Part shown: positions 25,927-35,594 of the stretch, in pieces
Layout of the letters: each line of letters opens with the position of its first letter
Numbering within the stretch: the first letter of the stretch is position 1
Assembly: GCF_907165195.1 (NCBI RefSeq)
Contig: NZ_OU015584.1
Location: 310,001 to 374,000 of the forward strand
Length of the DNA: 64,000 bases
DNA from: Parvicella tangerina
Lineage (GTDB): Bacteria > Bacteroidota > Bacteroidia > Flavobacteriales_D > Parvicellaceae
Direction: 5' to 3'
Translations under genes and position numbers: made by a program
Notes under the pieces: model-generated
Databases searched by the model: none
What the model saw: only the letters and a program-made list of their open reading frames with translations
Told to the model about the DNA's origin: nothing

Positions 25927-28437
25927 CTAATAATCCCACTTTCGTTTAAAATCATTGTAAAAATTAATCCCAAACTTAAAAGCTAAATCTGCCGTAGAAA
26001 CATTGTTATCTACCGTTACCGCATAAACACCAATTTTAAAGAGCTGTGTCCAAAGTACAAATGGTCTTTCCAAGCCTGCAAATATTTCCATTTGTCTGAA
26101 ACTCTCGTCTTCAATGTAGAGTAATCCGCCACCTCCAGCTAATTCTAACTTTAAGCGATTTAAGAAAGGAACCTTGCCTAAAATCGCTCCTTCAAAATGA
26201 TGTACATAATTCGCTTGAAAGTAATCATTTGGTGTTGACTTAGTTGCATCAAGCAATTGCATCGATCTGGTAGGACTGGAAAAAAACAATTGGTCCGATC
26301 CTCTAAAGTATTTATATTCTAAAACTCTCAAATTTGACTTGTTGAGATAGGTCCCATACATGGCTTGCCAGTTGGAGGATCCTAATCGTTTCAGTTGCGT
26401 ATGATGAGAAGCACCAATTTCAATAAAATCGTAGTTCACTTCACTGTTAAACAGACCTGGGAACCCCTTCCTATACTTTAGTTTTAGTATGGGGTGTTTC
26501 GCTTCAAAAATGATCTTTTTATTGTCTTTATACATATACTTTTGCTTGATACGATATTTAAGCTCTAGCACGAATTCACTTTTGATATACCGGTCAAAAT
26601 CGATTGGTTGATTCAAAGACCCAAACAGTTCATTACTCCAGTTGGCAAGTTGCAAATTATCAATAGGTCTTTGATCTGAGAAGTTAAATGTAGCTTCTGC
26701 AAAAAAGCCGTTAAAAATTTCCATACGTTGCGCTACAGAAAACATGATCTCTCGCACATAATTACTTCTACTGAAAGTCTGCGCTACAGAAGCATAATCA
26801 TTGACCATGTCATAAAAATCTCCTACCCGAACAAACGTTCTCACAAACTTTTTCGGAAAATAAGTAAGTCCAACGCCCACTTTTCCTTTTACATCTTTGT
26901 TTCGAAAGCCATAGTCGACCATTCCATCCGTCTCTAAAAGGAAGTTGTTTTTGAACTCCTTGGTGAAATTTCCGGGGAGTTTGTGGCGGTAGCCTCCAAT
27001 TCCAAATGGATTCACCTGCCCCAAAAGACCTTCAATGTACCATTGATATTTCTTAAAACTGTTCTTGTGTCCAATGCCTACAATCGGACTCCAAATGGAA
27101 ATGCGATTAAAACTGCTATCTAATTTATGATAGTATTCCTCACTGGTAAAGTAGTCTTTTAAGCTATCGCAAACGTGAATGAAGTTGAGCTCCTTTTCTT
27201 TCATTTGGATGGGACGCATCTTAGCCCAATACTCCGTACTTCTGTCCATCGCTTCAGGATCAAATGACTTTACTTCGTTATTCCACTTGGTTTTTGCCTC
27301 TTCTACATTGACCAGGTATTCACTATGAAGTACTTGCGTGTTGCCTAAAATAAAACTACTTCCTTCCTTAAAAACGTAATCAATTTCTCTTCTTATAGGT
27401 ACGTTGATGAATTCGCCTTGCTGTTCATAGTTCTGAATAATGTGAAATTCTTTACAAACGGTTAGCGCCTGTTTATTGATAAAAAGATCCACAGAACGAA
27501 GCACCCATGTGCTATCTTCTACATATAAAAATCCCGAAAAGGCAGCGTCAGTAATGAATAGTGGAGATACTTTGATCTTATAGATGAGAACGCTGTCTTC
27601 ATAGAACGATCCTTCCAGATCATATTGATATGCGAGTGGTGCAGTCTCTGCAAGAGGAGATAAAATGGGTTTTTGACAGACCTCTGGATAGTTAATCAGG
27701 TTGTCGTAAAAATTGAAGTCGCAACTGAGTATGTCGTTGTAAATAATTAGTGGATTACTCGTAACTTCTGGTGCTGGAGCAATGTCGTCTTCTCCGATTT
27801 CTACCCCAAAAGAGACTTCCTGTCCTATGGCACTCTTTGTCTCTGAATAGTCGTGATAGGCATGAAAGACCTCTTTAAAGCGGTTGGGCTTATCATAGAA
27901 AGTAGTGGAGTAAGACTCTACCAAATTTAGGTTCTCTTGTTTAAAAAACTGATTGAGATCTGCCGAGTAACTCACATCTTCCGTGCTACCAGGCAGGCTA
28001 TCAGGGTCTAGCTTTACTTTTTTATCTATGGATGTCTTGATATAGCTTTTGCAACTGAAATATTGTACTCCCTGATTGAAGTTTGACCTGAATTTTCTTA
28101 CTTCACCCATGATTTCCTTTGCCCGATCTCGTTTATCGGCATAAACTTCAACTTCTCCTAACGAATTGTCTTCTTTCAGGATGATGGTATCTATTAACGT
28201 ATTACTGTGTTCAAAAAAATAAGTTCTTTCTTGTGCCTTAAACCCAACGAAACTGTAAACAAGTGTATGCTCTCCTTCAGAAAGCTCTAACTCAAATTCT
28301 CCTTTTAAATTCGTCACAGTTCCTCTGGTTGAGTTCTTAACGTATACACTAGCAAACGGAAGAGGTTCGTCATGATTACTCAACACCACCCCACGGATTA
28401 CTCCTGCCCGGGATAATAGTGGGAAGATGATTAACAA
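25927..28437 (-). CDS. DUF5686 / carboxypeptidase-regulatory-like outer-membrane protein
   Basis: 836 aa from a TTG start. No ATG or GTG precedes it in frame before the stop at 28506, although the hydrophobic run continues upstream (TRVGTIILLIIFPLLS), so a rarer start could extend the signal peptide. Residues about 12-95 are a CarboxypepD_reg-like domain (GVVLSNHDEPLPFASVYVKN, then GEFELELSEGEHTLVYSFVG), as found ahead of TonB-dependent barrels. The rest fits DUF5686, a large Bacteroidota family of predicted outer-membrane barrels (LDLFINKQALTVCKEFHIIQ region, barrel strands to the C-terminus FKFGINFYNDFKRKWDY). Function unknown, perhaps surface assembly. Convergent with the phosphatase pair and divergent from the lamin-tail gene. 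Confidence 0.8.
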   Translation of the reverse strand: MLIIFPLLSRAGVIRGVVLSNHDEPLPFASVYVKNSTRGTVTNLKGEFELELSEGEHTLVYSFVGFKAQERTYFFEHSNTLIDTIILKEDNSLGEVEVYADKRDRAKEIMGEVRKFRSNFNQGVQYFSCKSYIKTSIDKKVKLDPDSLPGSTEDVSYSADLNQFFKQENLNLVESYSTTFYDKPNRFKEVFHAYHDYSETKSAIGQEVSFGVEIGEDDIAPAPEVTSNPLIIYNDILSCDFNFYDNLINYPEVCQKPILSPLAETAPLAYQYDLEGSFYEDSVLIYKIKVSPLFITDAAFSGFLYVEDSTWVLRSVDLFINKQALTVCKEFHIIQNYEQQGEFINVPIRREIDYVFKEGSSFILGNTQVLHSEYLVNVEEAKTKWNNEVKSFDPEAMDRSTEYWAKMRPIQMKEKELNFIHVCDSLKDYFTSEEYYHKLDSSFNRISIWSPIVGIGHKNSFKKYQWYIEGLLGQVNPFGIGGYRHKLPGNFTKEFKNNFLLETDGMVDYGFRNKDVKGKVGVGLTYFPKKFVRTFVRVGDFYDMVNDYASVAQTFSRSNYVREIMFSVAQRMEIFNGFFAEATFNFSDQRPIDNLQLANWSNELFGSLNQPIDFDRYIKSEFVLELKYRIKQKYMYKDNKKIIFEAKHPILKLKYRKGFPGLFNSEVNYDFIEIGASHHTQLKRLGSSNWQAMYGTYLNKSNLRVLEYKYFRGSDQLFFSSPTRSMQLLDATKSTPNDYFQANYVHHFEGAILGKVPFLNRLKLELAGGGGLLYIEDESFRQMEIFAGLERPFVLWTQLFKIGVYAVTVDNNVSTADLAFKFGINFYNDFKRKWDY

Positions 28438-28547
28438 AATTATGGTGCCGACTCTGGTGATATTTTGGCGTTTTAGATTTAAGACGATCAGGATTCGAAT
28501 ATGTTACACAAATGTAGTACATTTATATCCCTCCAAAACAGTAAAAT

Positions 28548-31151
28548 ATGTTAAAGGTGAGTCGGTTGTATGTACTTCTATTTGGTTTGATGATTGGTAG
28601 TTGCTCCATCTTCGCTCAAGTGAATGATGATTTTTCGGATGGTGATTTTACAACTAACCCTACCTGGAGTGGGGATGTTAGTTTATTTACGGTTACTGGC
28701 GGTCAACTTCAGTCCCAATCCTCAGGTGCTGCTACCTACTACCTCAGCACACCGTGCACCATTGCAACTGATGCGGAATGGACCTATTACTTTGATTTTC
28801 AGTTTAGCACTTCAGGAGCCAATTATTGCGACTTCTATTTAATGGCTGACAATTCAGATCTGAATAACGTGTCGAACGGATATTTCGTAAGAATGGGTGG
28901 AACGAATGATGAGATCTCACTTTACAAGGTTGTGGCAGGAACAGAAACAATGATTATTGATGGTGCAGATGGATTGATCAATAGTTCTTCAAGTAATCCG
29001 TTTAGAGTAAAGGTTACTCGTGATGTTTCTGATAATTGGACCTTGCAATACGATGATTTAGGAAGTAGCCCTACTGGAGGTTATGTTAGCGGAGGTTTTG
29101 TGAATGATGGAAGCATTACTTCTTCTTCCCACATGGGAATGCTAATTGAACAATCAGGTGCCGCTTCACCTATAAATGCGCACTTTTTTGACGATATCCA
29201 TGCAGACAATATTGCACCAGATGTAACTCCTCCAACGGTAACTAACGTAACGGTCGTTTCCGCAACTGAATTGACGGTTTTCTTTGACGAACCTTTAGAC
29301 GTGGCAACAGCTGAGTTGGCAAGTAATTATGCTGCTAATAATGGGTTGGCGATAAGTTCGGCAACCGTCAATGGCGGCAATCCTGCTCAGGTCGATTTAG
29401 TTTTTAGCACGCCTTTTTCCCAAGGTGTTACCAATACACTGACGGTGAGTAATGTGGAAGATCTTGCAGGTAATTCCATGACATCAAGCGATCATGATTT
29501 CTTGTATTTTGTTGCAGTTCCAGCTGCTTATGGTGATGTACTGATCAATGAGATTTTTGCTGATCCATCGCCTCAGTATGGACTGCCTTCAGCAGAGTAC
29601 ATTGAGTTATACAATGCTTCTTCATCACCTTTTGATCTGGATGGTTGGGTCTTTTCTGATGCTTCTTCTAGCGCAACTTTACCTAGTCATGTTTTGATGC
29701 CAGGAGAAGTTGTTGCCATCGCAGATGACGATTATGTTTTGGATTTTAGCATTTTCAATAATGTGATATTTGTAAGTTCATTGCCTTCACTGAACAACAG
29801 TAGTGATGACCTTGCACTTGAGGATGGTTCAGCCACTTTGGTTGATGCGGTGAGTTATTCGGATAGTTGGTACAGGGATGGGATAAAAGACGATGGAGGA
29901 TATTCTTTAGAGCTCATTAACCCAGAGCTACCCTGTTCAGGAGCTGCAAATTGGATCGCATCAAATAGTCCTGATGGAGGAACTCCAGGTGAGCAGAATT
30001 CTGTTTTTGATAATTCGCCAGACGTTACAGCTCCTGCATTGATCTCTGAAACAGTGATCGATCTGAACAGTCTCGAGGTTTGCTTTGATGAGAGTATTGA
30101 CACTGCGGGGGTTACGATCAGTGATTTCGCAATGAATAATGGGAACTCAATTGCAGCGATGAACTGGTCAGTTGATTTGACCTGTGTTGAGCTGACTACT
30201 TCAAATAACCTAGATACAGGAACAATCTATACGGTTACGATTACCGGTATGAAAGATTGTTCAGGTAACTCAGGAGTGTTAACTACTGAAATCGTTCTGC
30301 CTTCAGCGCCTGTTCAGGGTGACCTGATCATCAATGAGGTGCTATTCAACCCAGTCACAGGTGGAGATGACTTTGTAGAGATTTATAACAACTCAGATAA
30401 ATATATTGACCTATTTGGAGCTTTCTTAGCGAATTGGGATGATGGAATTATTGATAACTACAAAGAAATCGAAGAACACAGACTGATGTCCCCTGGAGAT
30501 TTTGTGGTCCTGACAAAAGATAGTGCAGATATCAAAACTAATTTCTTCTCTGTTGGAGTGGGAACGTTTTTGGAGATGTCAACCTTGCCAACTTACGCTA
30601 ACGATTCTGGAACGGTTTACCTTGTTTTGCCTGATTCTGTAATCTCAGATCAGTTTAGTTATGATGAAGACATGCACTATCCTCTAATAAAGGACGTGGA
30701 TGGGGTTTCTTTAGAGCGAATAGACTTCAACAGATCAACAAATGATGAAACGAATTGGCATTCAGCTGCTGAAAATATGGGCTGGGGTACTCCTGGTTTG
30801 ACAAACTCTCAATATTACCCAGGAATGATTACAGATGATATGGTGACGCTTACACCAGATGTTTTCTCCCCAGATAATGATGGAGTAGATGACGTGTTGA
30901 ATATTTCGTATGCATTAGATGCTCCTGGTTATGTTGGAAACATTACCATTTTTGATCGTGAAGGTAGGGTGGTGAAATATGTGCTTCAGAATGAGTTGCT
31001 GTCTACGGATGGAATTATCACCTGGGATGGGACGAATAATAACCGTGAAAAGGCTCCAATTGGAGTTTATGTGGTTTATTTTGAGGTTTTTGACCTAAAC
31101 GGAAATGTTTCTGGTGTGAAAAAATCTACTGTGGTAGCAGGAAGATTTTGA
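28548..31151 (+). CDS. Secreted lamin-tail-domain protein with T9SS/CHU_C-type C-terminus
   Basis: 867 aa. Signal peptide up to CSIFAQ (residue 24). Residues 25-225 look like a concanavalin/laminin-G-type jelly roll (FDFQFSTSGANYCDFYLMAD). Ig-like modules alternate with two lamin-tail domains: one opening GDVLINEIFADPSPQYGLPS and closing GGTPGEQN, the other opening GDLIINEVLFNPVTGGDDFV and closing WGTPGLTNSQYYPG. The C-terminal 100 residues (LTPDVFSPDNDGVDDVLNIS, then ITIFDREGRVVKYV and TWDGTNNNREKAPIGVYVVY) are a FlgD/CHU_C-like sorting domain. Expected to be exported by the type IX system; lamin-tail modules are common in extracellular nucleases and adhesins, but no catalytic motif is visible. 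Confidence 0.85.
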   Translation: MLKVSRLYVLLFGLMIGSCSIFAQVNDDFSDGDFTTNPTWSGDVSLFTVTGGQLQSQSSGAATYYLSTPCTIATDAEWTYYFDFQFSTSGANYCDFYLMADNSDLNNVSNGYFVRMGGTNDEISLYKVVAGTETMIIDGADGLINSSSSNPFRVKVTRDVSDNWTLQYDDLGSSPTGGYVSGGFVNDGSITSSSHMGMLIEQSGAASPINAHFFDDIHADNIAPDVTPPTVTNVTVVSATELTVFFDEPLDVATAELASNYAANNGLAISSATVNGGNPAQVDLVFSTPFSQGVTNTLTVSNVEDLAGNSMTSSDHDFLYFVAVPAAYGDVLINEIFADPSPQYGLPSAEYIELYNASSSPFDLDGWVFSDASSSATLPSHVLMPGEVVAIADDDYVLDFSIFNNVIFVSSLPSLNNSSDDLALEDGSATLVDAVSYSDSWYRDGIKDDGGYSLELINPELPCSGAANWIASNSPDGGTPGEQNSVFDNSPDVTAPALISETVIDLNSLEVCFDESIDTAGVTISDFAMNNGNSIAAMNWSVDLTCVELTTSNNLDTGTIYTVTITGMKDCSGNSGVLTTEIVLPSAPVQGDLIINEVLFNPVTGGDDFVEIYNNSDKYIDLFGAFLANWDDGIIDNYKEIEEHRLMSPGDFVVLTKDSADIKTNFFSVGVGTFLEMSTLPTYANDSGTVYLVLPDSVISDQFSYDEDMHYPLIKDVDGVSLERIDFNRSTNDETNWHSAAENMGWGTPGLTNSQYYPGMITDDMVTLTPDVFSPDNDGVDDVLNISYALDAPGYVGNITIFDREGRVVKYVLQNELLSTDGIITWDGTNNNREKAPIGVYVVYFEVFDLNGNVSGVKKSTVVAGRF

Positions 31152-31457
31152 TCATATTCTGGCTAGCTCTGTTAACTTTCCTTCTTGCTTTACAGTCACC
31201 ACGGCACAATGAGAGGGGTAGGTTACCTCATAATCAATGCTAAGGTCAATGCTTTCCGAAGCTCTGAAATTTCCCTCACACTCCAATTCCCCTTCAGGAG
31301 ATAAACGTTGAATGTGATATACCTTGTTCTCTTCAGTGGATTGAATCACAAACCAAGACCCCGCACCTTGACCAGAGAGCCATTTAGCAGTAGAAGGCAC
31401 TCTTTCGTTTCGCTCAGGCGCTGGCAAAACAGGTGGCGTTCGTTTTACTTTTACCAT
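31152..31457 (-). CDS. Small basic/beta protein coupled to the following papain-like gene
   Basis: 101 aa from the ATG at 31457; this start overlaps the stop of the upstream gene (bases 31451-31457), typical of coupled translation, and a longer in-frame start would run deep into that gene. The sequence is a Lys/Arg-Pro-rich leader (VKVKRTPPVLPAPERNERVP) followed by strands WFVIQSTEENKVYHIQRLSP, then ELECEGNFRA and HCAVVTVKQEGKLTEL. No signal peptide or known motif; I do not recognise a family. Co-occurrence with the permuted-papain-like protein suggests a shared role. Confidence 0.5.
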   Translation of the reverse strand: MVKVKRTPPVLPAPERNERVPSTAKWLSGQGAGSWFVIQSTEENKVYHIQRLSPEGELECEGNFRASESIDLSIDYEVTYPSHCAVVTVKQEGKLTELARI

Positions 31458-32068
31458 GCTACTTCTCCAATTTTTGATTGCGGATATTCTCCTACTCTTT
31501 TCACGTTTCCAATTGGACTCGGGCTTCCTGTCCACTGCACAGTAAGTTTGAGTTTGTGCTTGTTCGATTGTGAAGCAGCTACAGCCACTCGTTTTACGAA
31601 TCGAGAACAGTTAGTCCCTTTGGTCGTAAAAGGACCATAGGGGATGAAACCTCTTCTTTGCATTTTTTCAGCCATAGCAATTCCATCTTTGAAGTTAGCA
31701 GGAATCCATCCAGCACGTAAAAATCCATCGCCATGGCATGAAGGGTTGTTGTTCAATTCATTGAAGAGTTCATCTAAATTGGTGGGGTAATGATTGTTGT
31801 CAAACTTTACATTAGTCCGGATGCCAAGGTCGTGATCTGTTACATCACTTCTAACCCTACCCGTTCCACTTGGAGAATGATATCTCCCAAAATCGAAATA
31901 CCGTGCTTTACCAGATTGGTGTTCAACCAAAACAATGGCAGCATGACCTACTTTGTAGTAACCCTCTTTATTGATCCCAACCAAAGACATTAAGGCATCA
32001 TACCAAGCTCCTGCTTGCTTGCACTTCGTGTCTGGCCAGGCGATAACGATTGCAATTCCTTTTCCCAT
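31451..32068 (-). CDS. Permuted papain-fold (NlpC/P60-like) protein, DUF6695-like
   Basis: 205 aa, no signal peptide (MGKGIAIVIAWPDTKCKQAG). Two conserved-looking active-site blocks occur in the order seen in circularly permuted NlpC/P60 enzymes: a His in YYKVGHAAIVLVEHQSGKAR, and later a Cys in TKGTNCSRFVKRVAVAA. Between them is a beta/charged segment (YFDFGRYHSPSGTGRVRSD). I believe this matches a Flavobacteriales family named DUF6695, but cannot confirm it here. Possible activities are a cysteine peptidase, amidase or acyltransferase acting on lipids or peptides. It precedes the small protein at 31152-31457 with a 7-bp overlap. Confidence 0.55.
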   Translation of the reverse strand: MGKGIAIVIAWPDTKCKQAGAWYDALMSLVGINKEGYYKVGHAAIVLVEHQSGKARYFDFGRYHSPSGTGRVRSDVTDHDLGIRTNVKFDNNHYPTNLDELFNELNNNPSCHGDGFLRAGWIPANFKDGIAMAEKMQRRGFIPYGPFTTKGTNCSRFVKRVAVAASQSNKHKLKLTVQWTGSPSPIGNVKRVGEYPQSKIGEVAW

Positions 32069-32181
32069 AAACGTGTACAGAGTTCAAATTTATTACATTT
32101 CCTGTAAACAGGTTAGCATTGTTCAGAAGTTAACGTCATTTGCAGATAATAAACGAACGGACTTCCTTCTAAAGGATTTCG

Positions 32182-32189
32182 TAGTTTTG
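32182..32189 (+). promoter_or_regulatory. TAnnTTTG -7 box just before a start codon
   Basis: TAGTTTTG ends 5 nt before the ATG at 32195, implying a leader of almost zero length if it is used. Confidence 0.4.
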
Positions 32190-32194
32190 AAGAA

Positions 32195-32815
32195 ATGAAA
32201 ATCTTAAGATCATACATAGCTTTAGTTGCTTGGTTGATTTCATCGCAGTTGTTTGGACAGGATGGGATTTACTATCTAAGGGTTGGTAATGAGTTCAGCA
32301 TTAAATTCACGGATCAGACGTTAGAACGCTGCACTGATCAAATCTTCTTTGTGAAAGAAAATGATACCACCTTCACCTTTAATGAGCGATTAGACTATAC
32401 AGAAATCGCCCAAACCATAAAACTCAAATTGAAGGTTAACTTCGACAGTGTAGCTGTTTTTGCAGGCTACGAAAACCGATATGGCGTTTCTATTTCCGAG
32501 ACCGAAGGAGCTCTCATATACAATGGAAAGGAAAATGAAGCTAGTCACTTTTCAGGTTGGAAAAAGGCAAAAGTGTTGGATGCTAACAGAAAGTATAGTT
32601 TGTCATTTTTTGGTTTTGGTAAAGGTTTTGTGAATGATGCTCCTCCAGAAATGGAAAAAGACGAAGTGAGAAAGTGGTGCGAGGAACTGGACTGGTGTCC
32701 TGAAGGTCATGTAGCGGTTTATTGCTCAAGAATGATCGTTAAAGTGACCATTTTTTATGAAGGTAATGCACAGAGTTATTATCTGAATTTCGATCGGAGA
32801 GTTGGTGAATGCTAA
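32195..32815 (+). CDS. Secreted protein of unknown function
   Basis: 206 aa with a signal peptide (MKILRSYIALVAWLISSQLF, cleaved before QDG). The mature part is beta-rich (YLRVGNEFSIKFTDQTLERC, IAQTIKLKLKVNFDSVAVFA, IVKVTIFYEGNAQSYYLNFD) with four cysteines, including a close pair in VRKWCEELDWCPEGH that may form disulfides in the periplasm. No family is recognised. It is a single gene, converging on the AI-2E-family permease gene with 5 bp between their stops. Confidence 0.6.
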   Translation: MKILRSYIALVAWLISSQLFGQDGIYYLRVGNEFSIKFTDQTLERCTDQIFFVKENDTTFTFNERLDYTEIAQTIKLKLKVNFDSVAVFAGYENRYGVSISETEGALIYNGKENEASHFSGWKKAKVLDANRKYSLSFFGFGKGFVNDAPPEMEKDEVRKWCEELDWCPEGHVAVYCSRMIVKVTIFYEGNAQSYYLNFDRRVGEC

Positions 32816-32820
32816 CCCTG

Positions 32821-33861
32821 CTACTTGTTGATATCTTTGATGATTCCCTTTTCAGATAAAAGGATGGCAATTGGTCTGGTTTGCGGAAACTCCGAAAAAA
32901 CAATGATGGTGATCACGGTAATCGGCACACTCAAGATCATTCCTGTTACTCCCCAGATGGCTCCCCATATTGTTAAGGAAGCAATAGCTACCAATGGGCT
33001 AATATTCATACTGTTGCCCATTAGTCTGGGTTCAAGAATATTGCCAACAACAACTTGAATTGCTCCAACAAAGACAAGTACCATTATACCAGGAGTGAAT
33101 TCGCCAAATTGCAGCAAACAAAATGTAGCGGGAAATAACGTGCCCACTAATGATCCAATGGTAGGAATAAAGTTGAGTAGGAAGATCAGAAAAGCCCAGA
33201 AAATGGGGGAGTCAATACCAATGATAATCAAAGCGATGTAGCTTGCAACACCAGTTATCAAACTGATAAGCGTTTTCATTCCCAAATAGGTTGTGACGGA
33301 TTTTTGAATGTTGCCCAAGATATGAGATACCTTGTCATACTGTTCTGCTTTCGAGAAGGCATGTTGGAGCTTTGTTTTGAAAAAAACTTCCTCAAGAAAG
33401 ATAAAAAGACCATAGATTAGGATCATAAATGCGCTTCCGAGGATATCCGTCAGTGAATCGAAAATAGAGCTAAGAATGGTTCCAAAATCCAAATCTCCAG
33501 ATTGTCCCTTTAAAATAGACATGATGTCAATCCCAAATGCATCACTTGCTTGATCGATCAGCAAATCAATATTGGCTTCATATTTTTCGTAAGATTCAGC
33601 GAGATCCTGAATATTGGTAGAAATGACTTTTGAAGCAACCCCTAAGATGACTAAAATAATCAACGATGGCACCAGGTTTTTCAACCATGAAGGAAAACGT
33701 TTCTTAACGAAAGGAATCTTGTCAAACTGAATTCGCATCATCCGGACAATGAACCATAATAAAAGTGCAAAAACGAAAGGAATGATGAGACTTTGACCAA
33801 AAGACAAGGTCACCACAATAGCTATCAGAATGATCAGCGTGTATGCCGTTTTTTGTAACAC
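32821..33861 (-). CDS. AI-2E family transporter / PerM-type permease
   Basis: 346 aa polytopic membrane protein with the family arrangement: two N-terminal helices (LIILIAIVVTLSFGQSLIIP), a soluble helical insert around residues 75-150, then five or six helices at the C-terminus. The last ones contain AFLIFLLNFIPTIGSLVGTL, the characteristic P-T-I/L-G segment, and NILEPRLMGNSMNISPLVAI, the family signature. Members are reported to export autoinducer-2 (TqsA) or act as Na+/H+ antiporters or general permeases, so the substrate cannot be predicted. It ends next to a convergent unknown gene; tRNA-Ser lies 47 bp upstream on the same strand. Confidence 0.9.
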   Translation of the reverse strand: MLQKTAYTLIILIAIVVTLSFGQSLIIPFVFALLLWFIVRMMRIQFDKIPFVKKRFPSWLKNLVPSLIILVILGVASKVISTNIQDLAESYEKYEANIDLLIDQASDAFGIDIMSILKGQSGDLDFGTILSSIFDSLTDILGSAFMILIYGLFIFLEEVFFKTKLQHAFSKAEQYDKVSHILGNIQKSVTTYLGMKTLISLITGVASYIALIIIGIDSPIFWAFLIFLLNFIPTIGSLVGTLFPATFCLLQFGEFTPGIMVLVFVGAIQVVVGNILEPRLMGNSMNISPLVAIASLTIWGAIWGVTGMILSVPITVITIIVFSEFPQTRPIAILLSEKGIIKDINK

Positions 33862-33907
33862 AGGGCTAAGTTAATCAAAAGCACAAAGGATGTGAAAAAA
33901 ATAGTTG

Positions 33908-33994
33908 CAGAGAGGAAGGGATTCGAACCCTCGAGACACTTGCGCGTCAACATGCTTTCCAGGCATGCGCCTTAAACCACTCGGCCACCTCTCT
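33908..33994 (-). tRNA. tRNA-Ser (anticodon GGA)
   Basis: 87 nt. The acceptor stem AGAGAGG (minus strand) pairs fully with CCTCTCT, discriminator G. D-arm GCCGAGTGGTTTAAGGC; anticodon loop CTGGAAA in a CATGC/GCATG stem gives anticodon GGA. A long variable arm, as required for serine, is followed by the T-loop TTCGAAT. CCA is not encoded. Confidence 0.97.
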
Positions 33995-34073
33995 GTTTGG
34001 TTATGCAAAGCTACTAAAATGATCAAACTTAGTTGTCATGTTCCGTAAGAGATCTCCTCAAATAGATTTGATG

Positions 34074-34081
34074 TAACTTTG
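34074..34081 (+). promoter_or_regulatory. TAnnTTTG -7 box just before a start codon
   Basis: TAACTTTG ends 4 nt before the ATG at 34086, with no in-frame alternative start close downstream. Confidence 0.4.
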
Positions 34082-34085
34082 AGTC

Positions 34086-35435
34086 ATGGAGACTCAATTG
34101 GGATTTACGCCTGTTCAACTGAAACATCACTTTAAGTTCGAACCAGAGGATGTCAGAGATTATTTTCGAGACGTTTCCTGTGATTATGAAAGGTTTTGTT
34201 TCAGCACGTATATCGGTCATTACCAAAATATGTGGGGTCATGAATCGTACGATATTAATGATCGTTCATCCATTGGAGATGTTTTAACCAGTAGTGGCAT
34301 GACGAAGCTAGATGAGTTTTTAGATAAAAAGTATAGCTTCCCGATCAAGATCGTTTGGGAATATATTATTCGAACAAAGGGTGAGAGTCAAAAGGTTATT
34401 GTTTCTCTTACTGAGGAAATGGGTCAAGCTTTTATGCTTGTTGATGTAAAGGAAAATACTTCTGAAAAAGTTCCGCTGGCTGAGTTCGCAAATTACTACA
34501 GAAGAAATAGAAAGGGAAATGGCATCATGTCAAATTTTTCGAAAGAAATGATGAAAGAACTGGTAGTGGTATGCAGTCATTTGGGATACGATTTTGAAGA
34601 GGTGCACAATATGCGAATCAACAGAGAGGTAAAGAATTGGACAACGCGTGATCATTTTAGACAAATTCAGCTTTCGGATGATAAGAAAAGTGTCAGTGTA
34701 TTTATTTGGGATAAGTGGGGAAACGCTGATTTTATAGAGAATAGAATACCCTTACCCATGAATTCAGAAGTCTTTCAGGAACATACGGATAATCATTATA
34801 TCAGCTATATGTATCAAGATGTAAAGGTTTTCTTGAATTCATTGATGCACGAGAAAGAGTGGTATGAACCCAAAATTGAAAAGATTCGTAGCATTGAAAA
34901 GTCAAGTGGTGAGCCAGAAAGGAGAGAAGAACTGAAAGAGAATGAGGTAGCTCAAAAAGAGGAGTCAGAAGAGCGTGAAAATCTTGCCGAGGATGAAGCT
35001 GTTTTCCAAAGGATAGAACCAGACTATGAGCCTGTAGAAGTAAATGTTTATACGTTCAATTTTGATGAGGTTGAGGAGGACGAGGATATCCACCTTTTTA
35101 AACAGATCGGAAAAGAAATTTCATTTGGTTCTCAAATGAATATAAGTTACCAGGGAGTGAAACGAAAGAGTAATTATATCGTTATCCCTTTAACAAATGA
35201 CCAAAACGAAGAGGTCTATATTTTTCCCAAAGCCGTCTACATAAAAGATGAGGACAACAGGGGAAGAGAGATTAAAAACTTGCCCAATGCAGTGATAAAG
35301 AAAAGATATGTAGTCGAAAGAGTTTTTGAATCGAAGACGAAGGTTTTGCTGTCTTTAGTGGAAAAAAGAGAGCAGACGGAGCATTTGTTTTTGGTGAATA
35401 AGGTAACGGGTGAACTGGAGAGTAGAAAGTTTTGA
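34086..35435 (+). CDS. Cytosolic protein of unknown function with acidic linker
   Basis: 449 aa, no signal peptide or membrane segment. An N-terminal part (residues 1-265) contains several Trp/Tyr-rich segments (FKFEPEDVRDYFRDVSCDYE, YIGHYQNMWGHESY). A strongly acidic, Glu-rich low-complexity stretch follows at about 270-330 (ENEVAQKEESEERENLAEDE). The C-terminal beta domain (SYQGVKRKSNYIVIPLTNDQ, VVERVFESKTKVLLSLVEKR) looks like a small barrel. I do not recognise a family. It is a single gene between tRNA-Ser and the ricT operon. Confidence 0.6.
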   Translation: METQLGFTPVQLKHHFKFEPEDVRDYFRDVSCDYERFCFSTYIGHYQNMWGHESYDINDRSSIGDVLTSSGMTKLDEFLDKKYSFPIKIVWEYIIRTKGESQKVIVSLTEEMGQAFMLVDVKENTSEKVPLAEFANYYRRNRKGNGIMSNFSKEMMKELVVVCSHLGYDFEEVHNMRINREVKNWTTRDHFRQIQLSDDKKSVSVFIWDKWGNADFIENRIPLPMNSEVFQEHTDNHYISYMYQDVKVFLNSLMHEKEWYEPKIEKIRSIEKSSGEPERREELKENEVAQKEESEERENLAEDEAVFQRIEPDYEPVEVNVYTFNFDEVEEDEDIHLFKQIGKEISFGSQMNISYQGVKRKSNYIVIPLTNDQNEEVYIFPKAVYIKDEDNRGREIKNLPNAVIKKRYVVERVFESKTKVLLSLVEKREQTEHLFLVNKVTGELESRKF

Positions 35436-35594
35436 AGGTGTGTTTGAGCTCAAATAATCACTAACATTACGCACCTAATAACTAATCACTTTTGTCAGCT
35501 AACTCATATCAGAATTATACATAACTTTGTTGAAGTCTGTAGATTGGAGACGTTGTATGTGATTGAGTAATGCAGATGCTTTAAAGAAAGAGAA

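Noticed and set aside
28501-28530. Operator AAATGTA / TACATTT upstream of the lamin-tail gene
   Set aside because: A short AT-rich inverted repeat without a known cognate regulator; chance cannot be excluded.
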